This document shows, piece after piece, positions 11,031-24,200 of a stretch of 64,000 nt of DNA (its first letter is position 1; each line of letters begins with the position of its first letter). The notes beneath the pieces were generated by a model. The model was given only the letters and a program-made list of their open reading frames with translations. It was not told where the DNA came from and did no database searches. Made by a program: the position numbers and the translations under genes. The DNA is from Mermis nigrescens. Lineage: Eukaryota; Nematoda; Enoplea; Mermithida; Mermithidae. Location of the stretch: NCBI GenBank assembly GCA_036768485.1, contig JAVLUZ010000814.1:119736-183735 (forward strand), written 5' to 3'.

Positions 11031-11429
11031 ACCCCTACAGGCCCATGTGTGCTTTGGTCCCTCGTATAATTTCAAGAAATTTTGATCGTACCCCCTTAAA
11101 AACGAAATCCTGGATACGGGCCTGCATATTTTGCATCTACTCTAATATATTCTGTTTTTGCTGGTTTTATACAGAAAATAAGATGCGTGCTAGAAGAGAG
11201 AATGACAGATATATTTTGGCGATGATAAGGAATTTTAGTGATTAAGTTTAACTATTTATTGACTGATTCAAAACCCAAAATAGGCTGATTTTATGAAAAT
11301 TTTTACGTTTCGATCCAACCTTAAAGTACTTTTTTATAAAATTTTCCGGGGCTCTGCCCTAGACCCCGTTGGAAGCGCATGAGCGCGGCACCTAGACCTC
11401 TCAGCCCTAGAAGAGAAGAAGTCCTTGCA

Positions 11430-11790
11430 CTTTTTTTCGTACGAAACGAAGATTTTGAGGCTCGTACAAAAGATTCTTATTTAGCTCCAAGCACGGGCAT
11501 TAAACACTCTCAAATCTATATTTTTGTAATTTCAAGCATCTTTGTGCCTATTCAAATATATTTTGCATCTATCTCTAATTTATAAAGATTTTATGCTGAA
11601 AATAAAAACCATTTGACAGCTTTGCACTGCCGTTTTAAGATAAAATTGACTTATTTATCTTTGTTACATTGAATTCATAAGCGAATTGGTGTTTATTATG
11701 AGATTCAGTTAGCATATCGCAATCGCCGTATTATTTCTGATTGTGTAACACAAGTTATTTTAGCTTTTGTAGGTGCAAATTCTTCGCAAG
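11430..11790 (+). mobile_element. Family B fragment (B3)
   Basis: Matches B1 from the TTTTTTTCGTACGA start through GATTTTGAGGCTCGTAC, CATTAAACACTCT, GATAAAATTGACT and GATTGTGTAAC. It lacks the right end. The stretch 11791-12535 that follows has worn hairpins (near 12023 and 12120) and no gene. Confidence 0.7.
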
Positions 11791-12535
11791 ATGTATGACA
11801 TCACGTTATTCGTAAAATGAATTAGATTTATATGTACTTCCTTCCCGAATATCAACTTTTAGGTATATATTGGCACTTAATTTAGGAGGGGCGGCCCTCC
11901 TCCGAAAACAAAGAATAAGTTTTGATTGACATAAGAATGAAAAATTCCTGAAGTAAGTTTAAAACATTGCGATGCGCCGAAACAGATTTTTAAGGTTCGT
12001 TCAAGCTAGGAAACGCAAAATTTCCGGCGTTTCGCGTTGGATTTTATTGTTTGTTTAGTTTTGTCCTTTAAATCGCTCAGATTCGAGTTAGACGTGTCAT
12101 GTCGATTTTTCGGCACATCGCGCCGGATTTATTGTTTATCTATAGTTCCTGTCTTCTAGCTCGCTCAGAATCGCTCAAATTTGAGTCAGATATGTAGAAT
12201 ATGTCATATTTCTTTCAAAGCTTCGGGCCGAATCATTCATTTTGTCTATTGTTTTTTTGCAAAACAAAGATTAAATACAGAGACAAAAGTGTCGATGGAA
12301 CGATGTCGATGGAATGATGTTAAATGAGTTTTATAGATACTTTAAATGTTAGATTTGTTTTATTTCTGTGTAAAATAGAGTGACATCTTTTGATTTTTTT
12401 GAAAGTTTTTTTACCATTGTATAGCGAGATTGCCGAAATAGGTTCAAAAATGCCACTATTTTTGTCTATTCCATAATGGTTCTCGAGATATTTGACTTCA
12501 AAATTTTTGCCTACTCATCGAAACCAAATCCTGTA

Positions 12536-12955
12536 TAACATAGGTGCACAAGGTCAGGGTTGGCAGTGGGGAATTCTAAAAATCCAAAACAGTAAAGTTT
12601 GAAGATCACGATTTTTTTGCTGTTTTAACGATAGAAATGGTCATATCGGCCTATGAAACTTTTCGTGGTAATATCGTATTTTAAAAGCATACCTAGTTCA
12701 TTTTGAGTGCATTATATCATTCTTAACACTAAAACATACAAAAATTTATAAATTTTGGGCGCTTTTTGAATTAAAGTACTTAAAAGTACTAATCTGGCGC
12801 GAAGCGGTGGAAAACGTTTGACGTTTTACTGCTTCTGACCTAAAAAATGATGCAAAAAAACGTTCCATCAGCTCAAAATCGCTGGACAGTACCTCTCTGG
12901 GTGATTCTTCGGGGAAGGGAGGGTAATACCCCTTACCCCCTCTGTTCATGTATTC
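12536..12955 (+). mobile_element. Family F1 repeat, copy 3
   Basis: Begins ACATAGGTGCACAAGGTCAGG and is collinear with copy 2 through CAGTAAAGTTTGAAGATCACG, the GGCGCGAAGCGGTGG hairpin near 12800, and AAATCGCTGGACAGTACC. The reverse ORF at 12746-12949 is a shadow. From 12956 to 13446 nothing is recognised. Confidence 0.75.
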
Positions 12956-13446
12956 TGCATACGGGCCTGAATATATGTATTAGTTTTCCTTGTTAATTTA
13001 TTTTTAGTCCATTTTCGCATTTTACTAGCATCCATTATTATTTTCTTGAAATCGCTAAGAGAATATACACGATTATTAAGGACAACTTATTCGAACCAAT
13101 GCGACTTCGTCATTCAGCAGTGTAGAACTGAACTGTTTCATAGAAGTATAATTCGCTCTACCCTGAAGTTATGAATGACGTAAGCATCACTTTGCTATTA
13201 ATTAAAAATTGGTATCATCATTTGTATTTGTTATGTTTGCACATAAAGCTCACCAAAATTTAGCGTCCTCGAATTTAATGACTATTCCAATCTGTGAATC
13301 ATTGAGATTTTAGGCTCTCCGGAAAAAGCTGAAGTTTTTCCACTGATTTGATTAACAGGCTTCAATAAGTACATACATTATTGCTAAATGATGGGCATGA
13401 GCTCAAAAACCAAATTGACAAACCCATGTGTACATACATCTAATAG

Positions 13447-14020
13447 GGAAATAGGATCCCCAACCAAAGTCGGTCGTCTCCATACATGATCTCGAGGGGG
13501 GGGTTTCTCCCTAAAAAATTTCCCCACTCCCCGCGAAATTTTCCCATCCCCCCAGAATTGACGATTTTTTGAAACTTCCGAGATGTTTTCTAAAACTTTG
13601 TGGAAAAGATGTTTTTTAAGCGTTTTTAGCTATCTATTTGCTCAAAAGTGCCAAATTTCTGGCGCTCTGCGCCATTATATACTCATGTTTTGACTATATT
13701 TTGTTCAATTTGTTCCGACTTTTTTGATTTTTTTTCGAAATTTTTTTATGTTTTTATGCTCTAGAAAGATAAAGCATCGTCATAAACGCTGAAAAACGAT
13801 GTTTTTGACGCGTACCTTCCATTTTTGGACCCAAAAAAGGCACCTCATAATTTCGACCCTCTCTCAGAATTCCCATGCTGTGCTGATTTTCTATAATGAA
13901 ACCGATTCTCGGCGAAAACGTTCGTTTTAGGCCATTTTTAAGTGCTTTTAGCTATTTTGGTCAAAAATTAGAGGCCATTTACCTTCCACCCCACTCTAAA
14001 AATGGCCGACTAGACTACTA
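13447..14020 (+). mobile_element. Family D MITE, copy D1, split by a family C copy
   Basis: Left part 13447-13480 (AAAGTCGGTCGTCTC) and right part about 13890-14020 (GGCCATTTTTAAGTGCTTTT, AAAATGGCCGACTAGAC) match the two halves of D6 (33780-34002). Family C copy C1 lies between. The ORF at 13896-14123 is a shadow. Confidence 0.65.
13481..13884 (+). mobile_element. Family C MITE, copy C1, nested in D1
   Basis: It starts CATACATGATCTCGAGG and ends near CCCATGCTGTGCTG. Internal landmarks shared with C5 (42333-42732) are the C-rich block with CCCCAGAATT, GGCGCTCTGCGCC hairpin at about 13670, ATGCTCTAGAAAGATAAAG, and GACGCGTACC. No coding. Confidence 0.8.
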
Positions 14021-14470
14021 CTCTTCCTTCCTGGGCTGCTATTTTTTGGACCTAAGACTGACTTTGATGGGGGCCAGAACAAGACCACTGTATTCAATCG
14101 GAGTAAAAATTTTCGTTAATTGAGACTTAAGACAAATCGTCAGGATGAAATCTGTCATTGTATGTGGTTTTGGCATGCTTCGAAAAAGCGTTCTTAAAAT
14201 TTTGTTGTTACCAAAAAATGTCTGTATGTTCTTACCTAGAAATGTGACTTATTCAGCTTATATGCAGTTTAGATGTTGATCAACCTTCCTATACAAACCT
14301 CACATTATGAATTTAAGTTCACAGTTTGCGAAGTATGACCTTCTCAGAGTGACTCAGTTAGGAGCACGTTGCTTTTTTGTTTTAAGATGATTCAACGATA
14401 CAAAACAATACATTTCTCCTTATATAAGTAGAAACGTTTCACGTTGAAAGACTTACTGTAAGTTTATTAC

Positions 14471-15080
14471 CAGGAGCGGATTTAAGGGGGCGGGGGCGCC
14501 GCCCTCCCCATTGGTCAAAAATAATATTTGGCGAGATAAAGAATGGATATGCAATTCGCAATGATTTTTGGCCGTCACTGACCATAATTTCTCAAATTTT
14601 TCTGGCGCTACGTGCCGGATGATACCTATTAATGACATTTATTTACTTTCTTGGCGACCTGGAAGCCATTTTCTGTTCATGTAGGTTTCAAAACAATTTC
14701 AACAGCAGAGATAGCTATTTTTGCAGTTTTCTTCTATTTTCAATTAAAAATTTCAAATTCTTCGCATCAAATGCTATAAATTCAGGAAATCAAGCAGTAC
14801 ATCAGGCTTATAGACGTCTATCCACCTTAATTTCACAAATTTTCAGGCGCTTCGCGCCAGATTTTTGTTAAAATCAAAGAACTTTAATGATTTTTTCGCA
14901 CAAAATTGTCGAAAATTTTAATTTTCAGAAAAAACATTGCGTCAAAAGTGATTTGATGTAAAAGTATACAATGTAAAACACCGAAAAAAACGCTATTTCG
15001 CGCGTTAATGGCAAATTTTCGGACCTATTTTCGACTGTTTTTGGAAAAGTTGGGATTCCGCCCCCCATCGAATGCTAACT
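14471..15080 (+). mobile_element. Family E hAT-type MITE, copy E2 (uninterrupted)
   Basis: It starts CAGGAGCGGATTTAAGG. It carries hairpins near 14605 and 14848, and an uninterrupted GGCGACCTGGAAGCCATTT that serves as the empty site for A4. The CAGGGGCGGATTTA-type end is common among hAT MITEs. The far end, by comparison with E4, should read toward GGTCCGCCC and is worn here. ORFs 14453-14638 and 14632-14871 are shadows. Confidence 0.8.
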
Positions 15081-15411
15081 GCGCAGCAAGATCGCATATT
15101 CTATAGAAACAGAATTCACGTGAATCTCTAAAAGCTAATAATAATAATAATCGGAAAAGCTCCTTGCGCATAGAAAAACAAGTAACCTTATGACTATTAG
15201 CGACTTGAAAAAGCTATGGCTTGCACGTGAATAAGTTGACGATTCGTATGTTTCGTGAATATAAATATTTAATCAAAATGGCGCATTTGAATTGCATCAT
15301 AATAAGTGCATAAATAGATTAAGGTAAACTTTAGAATAATGCGTGCAAATTACGTGCGTTACATATAAATTTTAGCCCAGTTATCGTACATTTAGAAATG
15401 TGTCGTTAACG

Positions 15412-15855
15412 GGCAAGTTTACGTGGGGATGGTGGCTGCCCCCTTGGTTGGCAAGATAAAGAATGGATATGAAATTAGCAGTGATTTTAGGCTATCGACT
15501 ATCGTAATTTCTCAAATTTTTCTGTAAATCTAAAACTTTTCGGCGCTTCGCATTTAATGCTCAAATAGGCTTTGCGGCGACTGCTCAAATACAGGAAATG
15601 GCGAAGTAAAGCGTCTTTTTGCCTAAATTTCACTAATTTTCTGGCGCTTCGCGCCTGCTTGTCGATACAATTAAGAAATAAAAGCATTTTTACTCAGGAA
15701 ATTTTTAAAGTTTCTTAAAAGGGTTTATGCCATAAATCATTTTGAATAAAAATAAGTTGCTAGATAGACAATATAAAACGGTGAGAAACGCTATTTCGCT
15801 TGTGAATAGCGAATTTATGGACCTATTTTCCACTGATCGGTGGGTAAAAGTGGGG
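15412..15855 (+). mobile_element. Family E fragment (E3), degenerate
   Basis: Matches E2 through GGCAAGATAAAGAATGGATA, a GGCGCTTCGC hairpin at 15541, another at 15646, and AACGCTATTTCGC..GTGAATAGC. It is more diverged and has lost clear termini. Confidence 0.65.
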
Positions 15856-15862
15856 GTTAAAT

Positions 15863-16210
15863 CATACATGATCTTTAGAAAGGGGTTTTGGGGTTTTCAG
15901 CCCGCCCCAGAAAGTTTTTAACACCCCCGCCCCAGAAATTTTATCGCCCATTTGAGTCCGCGATTTTCCGAAAATATTTAAGGTGCTGGCTGTTTTAAGC
16001 TTTTAAGCAAAGTTTTGCCATTTTTCGACTTATTCGAATTTTTTCAATATTTTCCTGAAATTTTCAGATGTTTTTACGCTCAAGAGCGATAGAGCATCGT
16101 CAGAAACGCCGGAAATGATGTTTTTGACGCCTGTAAAGTTCACCGTTTCAGAACCAAATAAGGCACTTCAAAATTTAATTCCCCCATATTTGCCCTTCTT
16201 TGCATGTCTG
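15863..16210 (+). mobile_element. Family C MITE, copy C2
   Basis: Starts CATACATGATCTTTAG, with the C-rich blocks, ATAGAGCATCGTCAGAAACG and GACGCCTGTAAAG of family C. It ends near TGCATGTCTGG. The usual central hairpin is lost. Confidence 0.7.
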
Positions 16211-17330
16211 GGTACCGCCTCCTTAAGAAAACCCTGGATCAGCCATTGGCATTAAACTGTAATACAGTCCAGAATCGCTCATCGTTTTTTGCTATTTATG
16301 TGTTGCTGTGTACGATTTATACAAATTATAATATAAGTACTTTCAGCTAAACCCATTCTCCCTGACACTCGTAGAACGTAGAAATGTGAAGTCATACGAT
16401 CAGAATAACGGAGATGATAGGCTTCACAACAATGTGTCTTTTATATAACGTTGTTTGCTAATCCAGAAAATCGAAACGTGACACCCTTTATGATTAATTT
16501 AAGCCTAGAATTAAGATAATCCGCAATTTTAGCGCTGATAATATGTAGGCTTTTCTGTACATATAATACATTGTAAGATTTTGTGTCACATGTTTTTTGA
16601 AATGTAAAGGAAAAATAATTTCATTTAATATGAGCACACTTTTAGTAACACCTCATTACACAAACAGTGCATTTACACGTTGCTTTAAGAATCTCGGTGC
16701 TTATTGACAAGTTTAGTGAAACCTAAAAATTCATTTATCATGCACTCTAGCCTAAAATACGTATATAATTTTGCATTTTATTTTCGCTGAAATGCGAATT
16801 TCAGCGCTTTTTGTCGAACTGTTTGCTCAATTAATTTGATTTTAGAGAAAATAAGCAAGATATGTAAACGCTTGGTTGACTATGCATTTTAATGCTAAGA
16901 AATATCTCTAGTGTGTGTTTCGCATGGCATTGTGGGTTGACGATTCATTGACTCGGTGTATATCGACTGAGAAAGCGATTACTTTACCAGCAACCATGAC
17001 ATTGCACAAACAATGCATATAATCAGTAAATCAGCTTTACTCTGCGAAATGTGCCATTTTTGTAGGCAACGCTGCGATATGCTCAAGGTTCGTGAAATAG
17101 ACTCTAGATTCAGCCATTATAATGTTAAATCTGAGAACCTTTCAATTCTACAAAATAACTCAAGCGAAGACACTGAGCCAGGCAGACATTTCTTGAAAAG
17201 CCAGCGAGTCCGTTAAGTTTAAGAAAAACTTTACTGGGCTGTGTTTTTACCTATTGAATCATCCAGTATGTCATCATCGTGACTTGACTAAGTAATTGCT
17301 TAAGTTATTGATTACATTTATATATGTATA
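16211..17330. other. Low-copy sequence, no supported gene
   Basis: A forward ORF of 67 codons at 17013-17216 was examined as a possible upstream FAF1 exon and has no recognisable similarity. Nothing else was found. Confidence 0.4.
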
Positions 17331-17709
17331 CAGGCCCGAATCCAGGATTAGGACTCGGCCAAGGGAGGCGGAACCAACACAAATTGGTCTATCTATATCT
17401 CGGGAAATTCGTCGGGATAGCTCAACCGCATTTTTCGACGTCTTGCGACATGCTCTATATATTTAGATCATAATATTAGAACTTTTCGTAAAACTTTCCT
17501 TACTCAGAAGCTAGAAAAATGTCGTTTTTTGGACGCGCTGAGTTAAAATTATGGAAAATACTCTACCTTTTGTGCGAAGCGCCGGAAATTTTAAAGTTTT
17601 ATGACAAATAAATGTAGTTTTTCCGACTTTCCATGCATTATCTTATCTTCAAGAATTCTTTTCAGGCCAAGGGGCGGCTCCCATCCCTCCTTTCCTAAAT
17701 ACGGCCCTG
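17331..17709. mobile_element. Family Q hAT-type MITE, copy Q1
   Basis: Ends are inverted and similar: CAGGCCCGAATCCAGGA at the left, TCCTAAATACGGCCCTG at the right. Flanks TATGTATA and GATATATA agree at 6 of 8 positions. A GCGAAGCGCC half-hairpin lies near 17575. The 124-codon reverse ORF at 17591-17965 crosses Q1 and G3 and is not credible. Confidence 0.65.
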
Positions 17710-17819
17710 GATATATAGGGGCATAGCTCATGAAAACGCATAGTTTTTTAAATGTATCACAAAGTTTAAATGCGGCATTTAGCTTCAGGTACATTGTTAT
17801 TTTTTTGAATATATTACGT

Positions 17820-17963
17820 AGTTCTGGATTTGGATCCGGATCCGTATGCGGAAGTTGAGATATTTTAGAATTAGGATCCGTAAGTTTCAGAAGAAGCAAG
17901 TATCCGGATCTTGATAAATGAAAATAAAATATCCGTTTTATCACTGATCCGTTGTGTTGTGCC
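17820..17963 (-). mobile_element. Family G element with GGATCC repeats (G3)
   Basis: The interior has (GGATCC)n-like runs. The right part reads CCGTTTTATCACTGATCC, so in reverse the end is CAGTGATAAAACGG, related to AGTGATGAAACGG in G4 and AGTGATGTAAAAGATC in G1/G2. Confidence 0.55.
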
Positions 17964-18081
17964 ACTATTTTAATTTAGGCAATTGAAAATTACTCGAGTC
18001 CTTATTTTTGATGAACGCTAATTCCCACTTTTGTTGTCTTTTTAAATTTCCAGTGTGAATTTATCGAACGAAAAATTGTAG

Positions 18082-18259
18082 GCGAATCATATCAATGAAA
18101 GCGACAGTGATGAGGAGTTAAATCGCGTACTCAATCATATTGGCGTTCCGCGTGTTTCGTCAGCTACAGTCGCAAGCAATGACGACGATGATGAAGTTTG
18201 CGAGTTTCATTCGGCCAAAGAAGCGACTTCTTTACCAACCTTGAACAAGCTGCCTTTGA
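18082..18259 (+). CDS. FAF1: FAF1-like exon: acidic linker
   Basis: Opens after a TAG acceptor (ATTGTAG) because the reading frame has a stop in the TAG itself; the pyrimidine tract is weak, so the start is the least certain border. It encodes NESDSDEELNRVL and a NDDDDE run, matching the acidic stretch between the ubiquitin-like and UAS parts of FAF1. Donor GTAAGA at 18260. It ends in phase 1. Confidence 0.75.
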
Positions 18260-21200
18260 GTAAGATTTCTTTGTGCGTGTTCTAAATGTATTATTGGATT
18301 AAAAAATTGTCAAAATTTGCTTAACTGCGCACTATACCTGTGCAGTTGGTTCAACTAGCTTCAATCCGGTATCAACGGTTGGCGGACATGTAAGAGGGGG
18401 ATGAGGTATCCCCCATCCAAAGTTGGTCGTCTCCCTATCCCCCGAAACTAGAAAATTTTTGACCTACCGCCAGTGATTGACCAAGTAGCCCGGCCCGGAT
18501 TGGGCCCGACCGGGCAGGGCAGACCCGGGCCCGACTGAAAAGGCCCCGGGGGCCGGGCCTAATCAATAACAAAGTTTAAAAACTTTTAAAAGTTAATATG
18601 TTCGAATGGTACCATCACGTTAGCAACATTGGTCTCTGAAAATGGATTAAAATCCTAGTGCGGAATTTGGACCTTCCTGTACACATCTGATCATCGTAAT
18701 ATCCTCCTAACTTTACAGTACATCGAGTTCATATTTGCTTTTTATTTCCGCATTTCTGTGTTTTTGTGCGTCATTTCACTAAGAATTACTGCAGTGCAGT
18801 CCAGCCTAAGAGTCTGATATTTATTTATAAACGTAAATACCGTGCAGCATGAATAGTGATCGAATTCGTTGAAATTTCTGTCGAAGACAATTTCAAACTA
18901 AAATTATTTTAGGGCATCTATTATTGAATTTTGTAGCCAGCCATATTCTCACGTTTCTTTCCTTCAAACTTATATTGTAAGCTCTTGATAGAATTGCGCT
19001 GATCACAGGTGTCAGTGGGTCTATAATTTGTTAGAATGTCAAGCCGAAATTATAGGATGCAGCTGGAATAAGCTGATTCAATCACTGCTTAATATTTATC
19101 TTGCCTTTTTATGATAATGCAAATTAAAACAGCGCTTGAAAATTCGGAAGGTTTAAGCAAAGAACGCTAGAATCATTAAAATTAAGCTGTTAGATCCTTT
19201 TTAATCATGCACATGGAATAAAATAAATGACTTTGTTGAGAAATAAATTGGCGCAAAGCGCTCAAAATTTTTTATAACTACTTTGATGACTGTGGAAACC
19301 GAAACTGCTTGTTTGTGTCAAAAACACTACTTATGAAAACTGAATTTAATTATTCTGTAAGCTGCAGTCAAGGTCATGGATGGTGAAAAATGGTCGGAAT
19401 CCCTAGCACCGATCGGTCACCTGGCGTAAAGCTAATCTAAATTTAATTTTAAAATATACACTTTAATGGTAAACTCTTATACGATAAAAGCTAGGCTAGA
19501 TTTAATTCTAGAAATAAATACATAAATGGCAAACTCTTATAATAAAGCGTTATTTTACTATTATGATAACATCTTGTTGTCATAACCTATCTGGTATCCT
19601 TAACATATTTAATTTAAAATTTTGTATGTATTTTTGTCTCACTTATATCTGTCTAAACTTAGTACATATATTATTTGTTGAAAGCATGTAAAAAAACTCT
19701 TATAATAAAGCGTTATTTTACTATTATGTTTTTTTCGGACTTTTTTACTATTATGTTTTTTCGGCCCGGTTTTTTTAGCTCGGTCGATCATTGCCCACCA
19801 CCCTTTTCCGATTTTTGAACAATAGTTAATTTTTAAAGCCATTTTCAGTGTGTTTTTTTGGCTGTTTTTTGCCAAAACTTGGACTTCACTAACCTCCCCT
19901 TCCCCTAAAAATGGCCGGGGACCCCCACTCAAAACATGTATGCCGTAGGCCGTTCGGTATATGGTCAGGCCATACATGTAGCGCACACATTCCCATAGGG
20001 GTTGGTGAAGGGGGTGTTACCCCAACGTCAGGGTCCGAGACTTGAATCACTGTCGGACGATTTTGAGCTATGAAACATTTTCTGCATGATTTTTGGGTAC
20101 AAAAGCAGCGAAGATATTGAAATTTTTTCGGCGCTTCGCGCCGACTAATCATTTCTGTTTTGTTTACCCATAAAATACCTAGAATGAACTTGAAATGATC
20201 TGAAAAGTCAAAATTTTCGATGAATTCTTATATTTTTTACTCACAAGAGTAACGAAACTAGTCAAAATGGGACAAAAAGTAGTTAAAAATGCAGTTTTTC
20301 ACATTAAAACATGCTATATAGGAAGTCTTAGCCATTTTTCATATTTGACCTGCAAAAAAGGCTAGACTCTAAATTTAGTGATCCTAAATTTTGAGTTCAC
20401 CCCCTGAACTTTCGACTTCGGGAAACTATGATGCAACGGCTCGAAATTTGGGAGGTCTCGGCAATTTTTAGGGTGGAGGGTGAATGACCTCCAATTTTTT
20501 GGCCAAAAACGCCTAAAAACGGCCACAAAATTCGATTTGTTCTAAAAGTCGGGGGGGGTCAAAAAATTTCTGGCTTTGGGGATGGAGGGGGTAGGGGGAC
20601 GTTTGACTTTAGATGGGGGATGCCCCAATCCCCTGTGACATGTATGGTCAAGGCTACGAGTGTCAACATGAATTTTTCTTAGAAATGAATACTTCTTGAC
20701 ACATTGCAAAATTTATTGATAAACACAACACGCACCGAAAGATCTCACTTAGTGCACTGATAATAAAAACGAGCAAACTTCCTGTTATTTTGTCTGATTA
20801 AACAGATATGTACGTACGATGCGCAATGCGCAAAGAAACGCATTATTTATTTAAAAATTGCGAGGTAAATTACCATATAATAAACAACCCATTTTCGAAC
20901 TGGCAAGCAACCACATTGAGCAGCTTTAATTTAATTGACGACGGAAAAAGCTGTAAATACTTGCGCGAAACGTGATAGATAGACCGTGAAAAAATAATAA
21001 TGAACGTTTTTGTATTCTTTAATAGTCAAAGCTTTGTAAAATTGTATGACTTTTTAAACGGAAGCCATGAAAAGTTCAGATTTTGTACTGAAATACTTGA
21101 GCCTTTTTCAGGTCTTTGTGCTAATGACGTATGTAGGTATCATTGTGCATATAATTCATAATTATAATTACCTAATTAAAATATTTATTATAATTATAAT

Positions 21201-24200
21201 TATTATATTCATAATTATAATGAAATAATTTATTATATAATTATATAACTTATATAAAATTATACAATTTTTTATTTTGCTGCTCATAGCGAAGCCAAAA
21301 ATTAAAAATTACAGAATTTTAACTTTTGATTTTCTTTATTATTCTATTTTATCTTTTCGAGTTGATAATTGAAACTAGATAGGTTAAAAAAGGTAGATAT
21401 TAACGATTTATTCGTTAGAATAGTCACAAGCGTACATGGGCAGCAATAAAATTCTGGAGGTGTCTGGTTGGGTAATCGCCAAAAGTTATTAAAAGTGTAA
21501 TTCTGGGGGTCTACAGTAATCTGCGGGGGTGATTAATTTCTAGGGTCGCAACCCCCCCTCTCCCCGCCAACCTTCATGCCCGCGTGTGGTCACAGCTGAA
21601 ATAGCATAGTATTTTTAAGTCGAAATTTCAAACTAAGGCGCGCCGCATGGCAGTCTGTAAGTCAGCCGGGGATTAAGCCCTAAGATAACTTTGTAACATA
21701 TTGTAGCTTAAAAAAGTTATTCAAATGCTTAATCAGCTCAAAAGCTGCGTTGATTGGTAGTTCGAAGGCGAGTTAAAGCATTTTTATGAAAATTTGGACT
21801 CCTGCTTATTTTCCGTTTCTATGTTGTCTTATTTTTTCTACATGATTTGATGGAAAAAACATACATGCTTAGATTCAGATCTTTATGATGTTTTCGGCCG
21901 ATCAGCCATTTTTGATTACAAGAAGAAAAATGCCAGCTGTTTTGATCTTCTTTGCTGTTTATCTCCCCGGAACCTCTTAAAATTGATTCGAAAGTGTTTA
22001 TTTATAAATTAGATTGTAATTATAACAAATTATATTATAATTAATTATATTTAAAAATATTGTAATTGCCGACATTTTTCGTCACCCAGGAAATTATCTA
22101 TATTTTTTCGTTTTTAAGCCCCGTATTTGAGTTTAAGCGGGTATACATAGCCCTTACCATCATAAACGTATCGGTTCGAAATTTTGGGTGGGGACTCCGG
22201 CCATTGTTAGGGGGTGGACGTAAATAAGTTCTAATTTTTGATAAAAAAATGGCAAAAAACAGCCAAAAATGGCAAAAGAACGGAAATTTTTGCCACAAAT
22301 GGGCAGATGGAAAATTTGCGATTATGGGTTGAGGAGGAGGATGGGACGACTTGAGTTTGGGTGGGTATATATCTACTCATCATTACATGTATGCCATTGC
22401 CTGCCATATGAATTTTCAAAATAAAACTCCTATTAAAATAGCAGACTGTAACAATTAAAGAGGTCCTTCCTCACGTTAGATTAACGAATTCTTGTCTCTT
22501 CGCTGATTGTCTGGGCTTTCCATATCAGGACGACTGATCATTCTTGTTGCATCCAAAAAGTTAATTTTCCCACTGTAAATTTCAATCGATAAGTTGTTCT
22601 GTTTGTTAGCCTTTTTCGTCTTTATAAGTAACATAATGAATTTGTTCATTTCACTGTTTTTTTTGTACGAGACAAAGATTTTGAGGCTCGTACAAAGATT
22701 TTCGGGGCCATCTTTGTACAATGTACAAAGACTTTTTGGGACAAAGTAATAGTAATTTTAACACTTTTTTCAAGTATTTTTTTAGCAAAATTTCAAAAAT
22801 TTTAGGCGCTTCGCGCCGAATATCATAATACATTGTATTTAGCTACAAACGCTGGCATTAAACACTCTAAAGTCTATCTTTAAGCATTTTTACACAGATT
22901 TAAGCATCTTTTACATCTATTTCTACTGTTTTATAAACATTTTATGCAGAAAAAAGATTTATTAAACAAATTTGCACTGTTTTCTGCCGTTTGAAGATAA
23001 AATTGACTCTTTTATCTTTGCGTTGCATTAAATTCGTAAGCAAATTAATGTCTATTATGAGATTCACTCAGCACATTGCAATCGCTTTATTATTTATAAT
23101 TGTGTAACAAGTTATTTTAACATACTGAGTCGAATTTTATGTGTAATTTCAACCTAAGGCTCATGAAAATTTTGGCGTTACGGGCCGAACTAATATAACC
23201 AGCTGAATTTAGGACAAAGTTACACCTTTTGCGAAGTGTGCGGGTCACAGATAACAATCTAGTAGTATGTAAAAATGTGTACATTCAATAGCATATCTAT
23301 ACATTAAATGTACAAGAAAAATTTCGCTCGTACAAAAGACTTTTTCGGAGATCTTTGTACATGTACAAAGAGGCTCGTACAAAAAAAAACAGTGGTACAT
23401 TTTTATTTTTTGCTGTAGAATCGAAATTATTTTGGGTTTCCCGCTCTTAAAATGCCAGGTGATAATTAAAATAAAAAAGCTATTTGATGTATGTTGAAAA
23501 TTTTGGAGAATGGGTCGAATAACGGTCTAAAAATACATTTTTTAGAAGTTTCTGACGATGCTCCATCTTTCTTAAGCATAAAAGCAATGAAAAAACTTTA
23601 AAAAATATAAAAAATTTGAATAAATCGAAGAAAACATACGTACTTAAAAAATGAGTACGTGGCGCGAAGCGCCGGAAATTTGACTCTCCTGAGCAAATAG
23701 ATAGCTAAAAACACTTAAAACAGCATCTTTTCTACGAACTTTTTTAGGAAATTTCCGGAAAAATCGCAAATTCTGGGGGATATGAAAACCTCGGAACCCC
23801 AAGATCATGTATGGCTATAAGCTTTCTAAATAAATCCTTAATATTGTTTTAGTTCCATCGGATTGTGATAATGTGCAAGAGGCGCATGAAAATTTCTTAC
23901 GTGTATTCGAGGCCAGGTACTACATTCGGCACTGTAATTTATACATAATACGATTTAATAGCTCATCATGAAGTGGTTCTTATCACTAAAGACGGAAAAA
24001 TGAAGCGTATGGTTAAGATTGAAAATATTTGAGAATTTGTTCGAGTATAAGTATCTTGGTTTTTAATATTTATCATTACGCTTATGCAGCTTTTCTTATT
24101 CATATTGATTTGCGAAAATTGGCTCTTGTTGCTATGTATGTTAAGATAAAAGCAATTCTATTTCTTGCCTAATCAATACATTACTGCTGTCTTATTAATT

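Noticed and set aside
17013..17216. Candidate upstream FAF1 exon
   Set aside because: No similarity to UBA, ubiquitin-like or linker regions and no convincing donor in phase.
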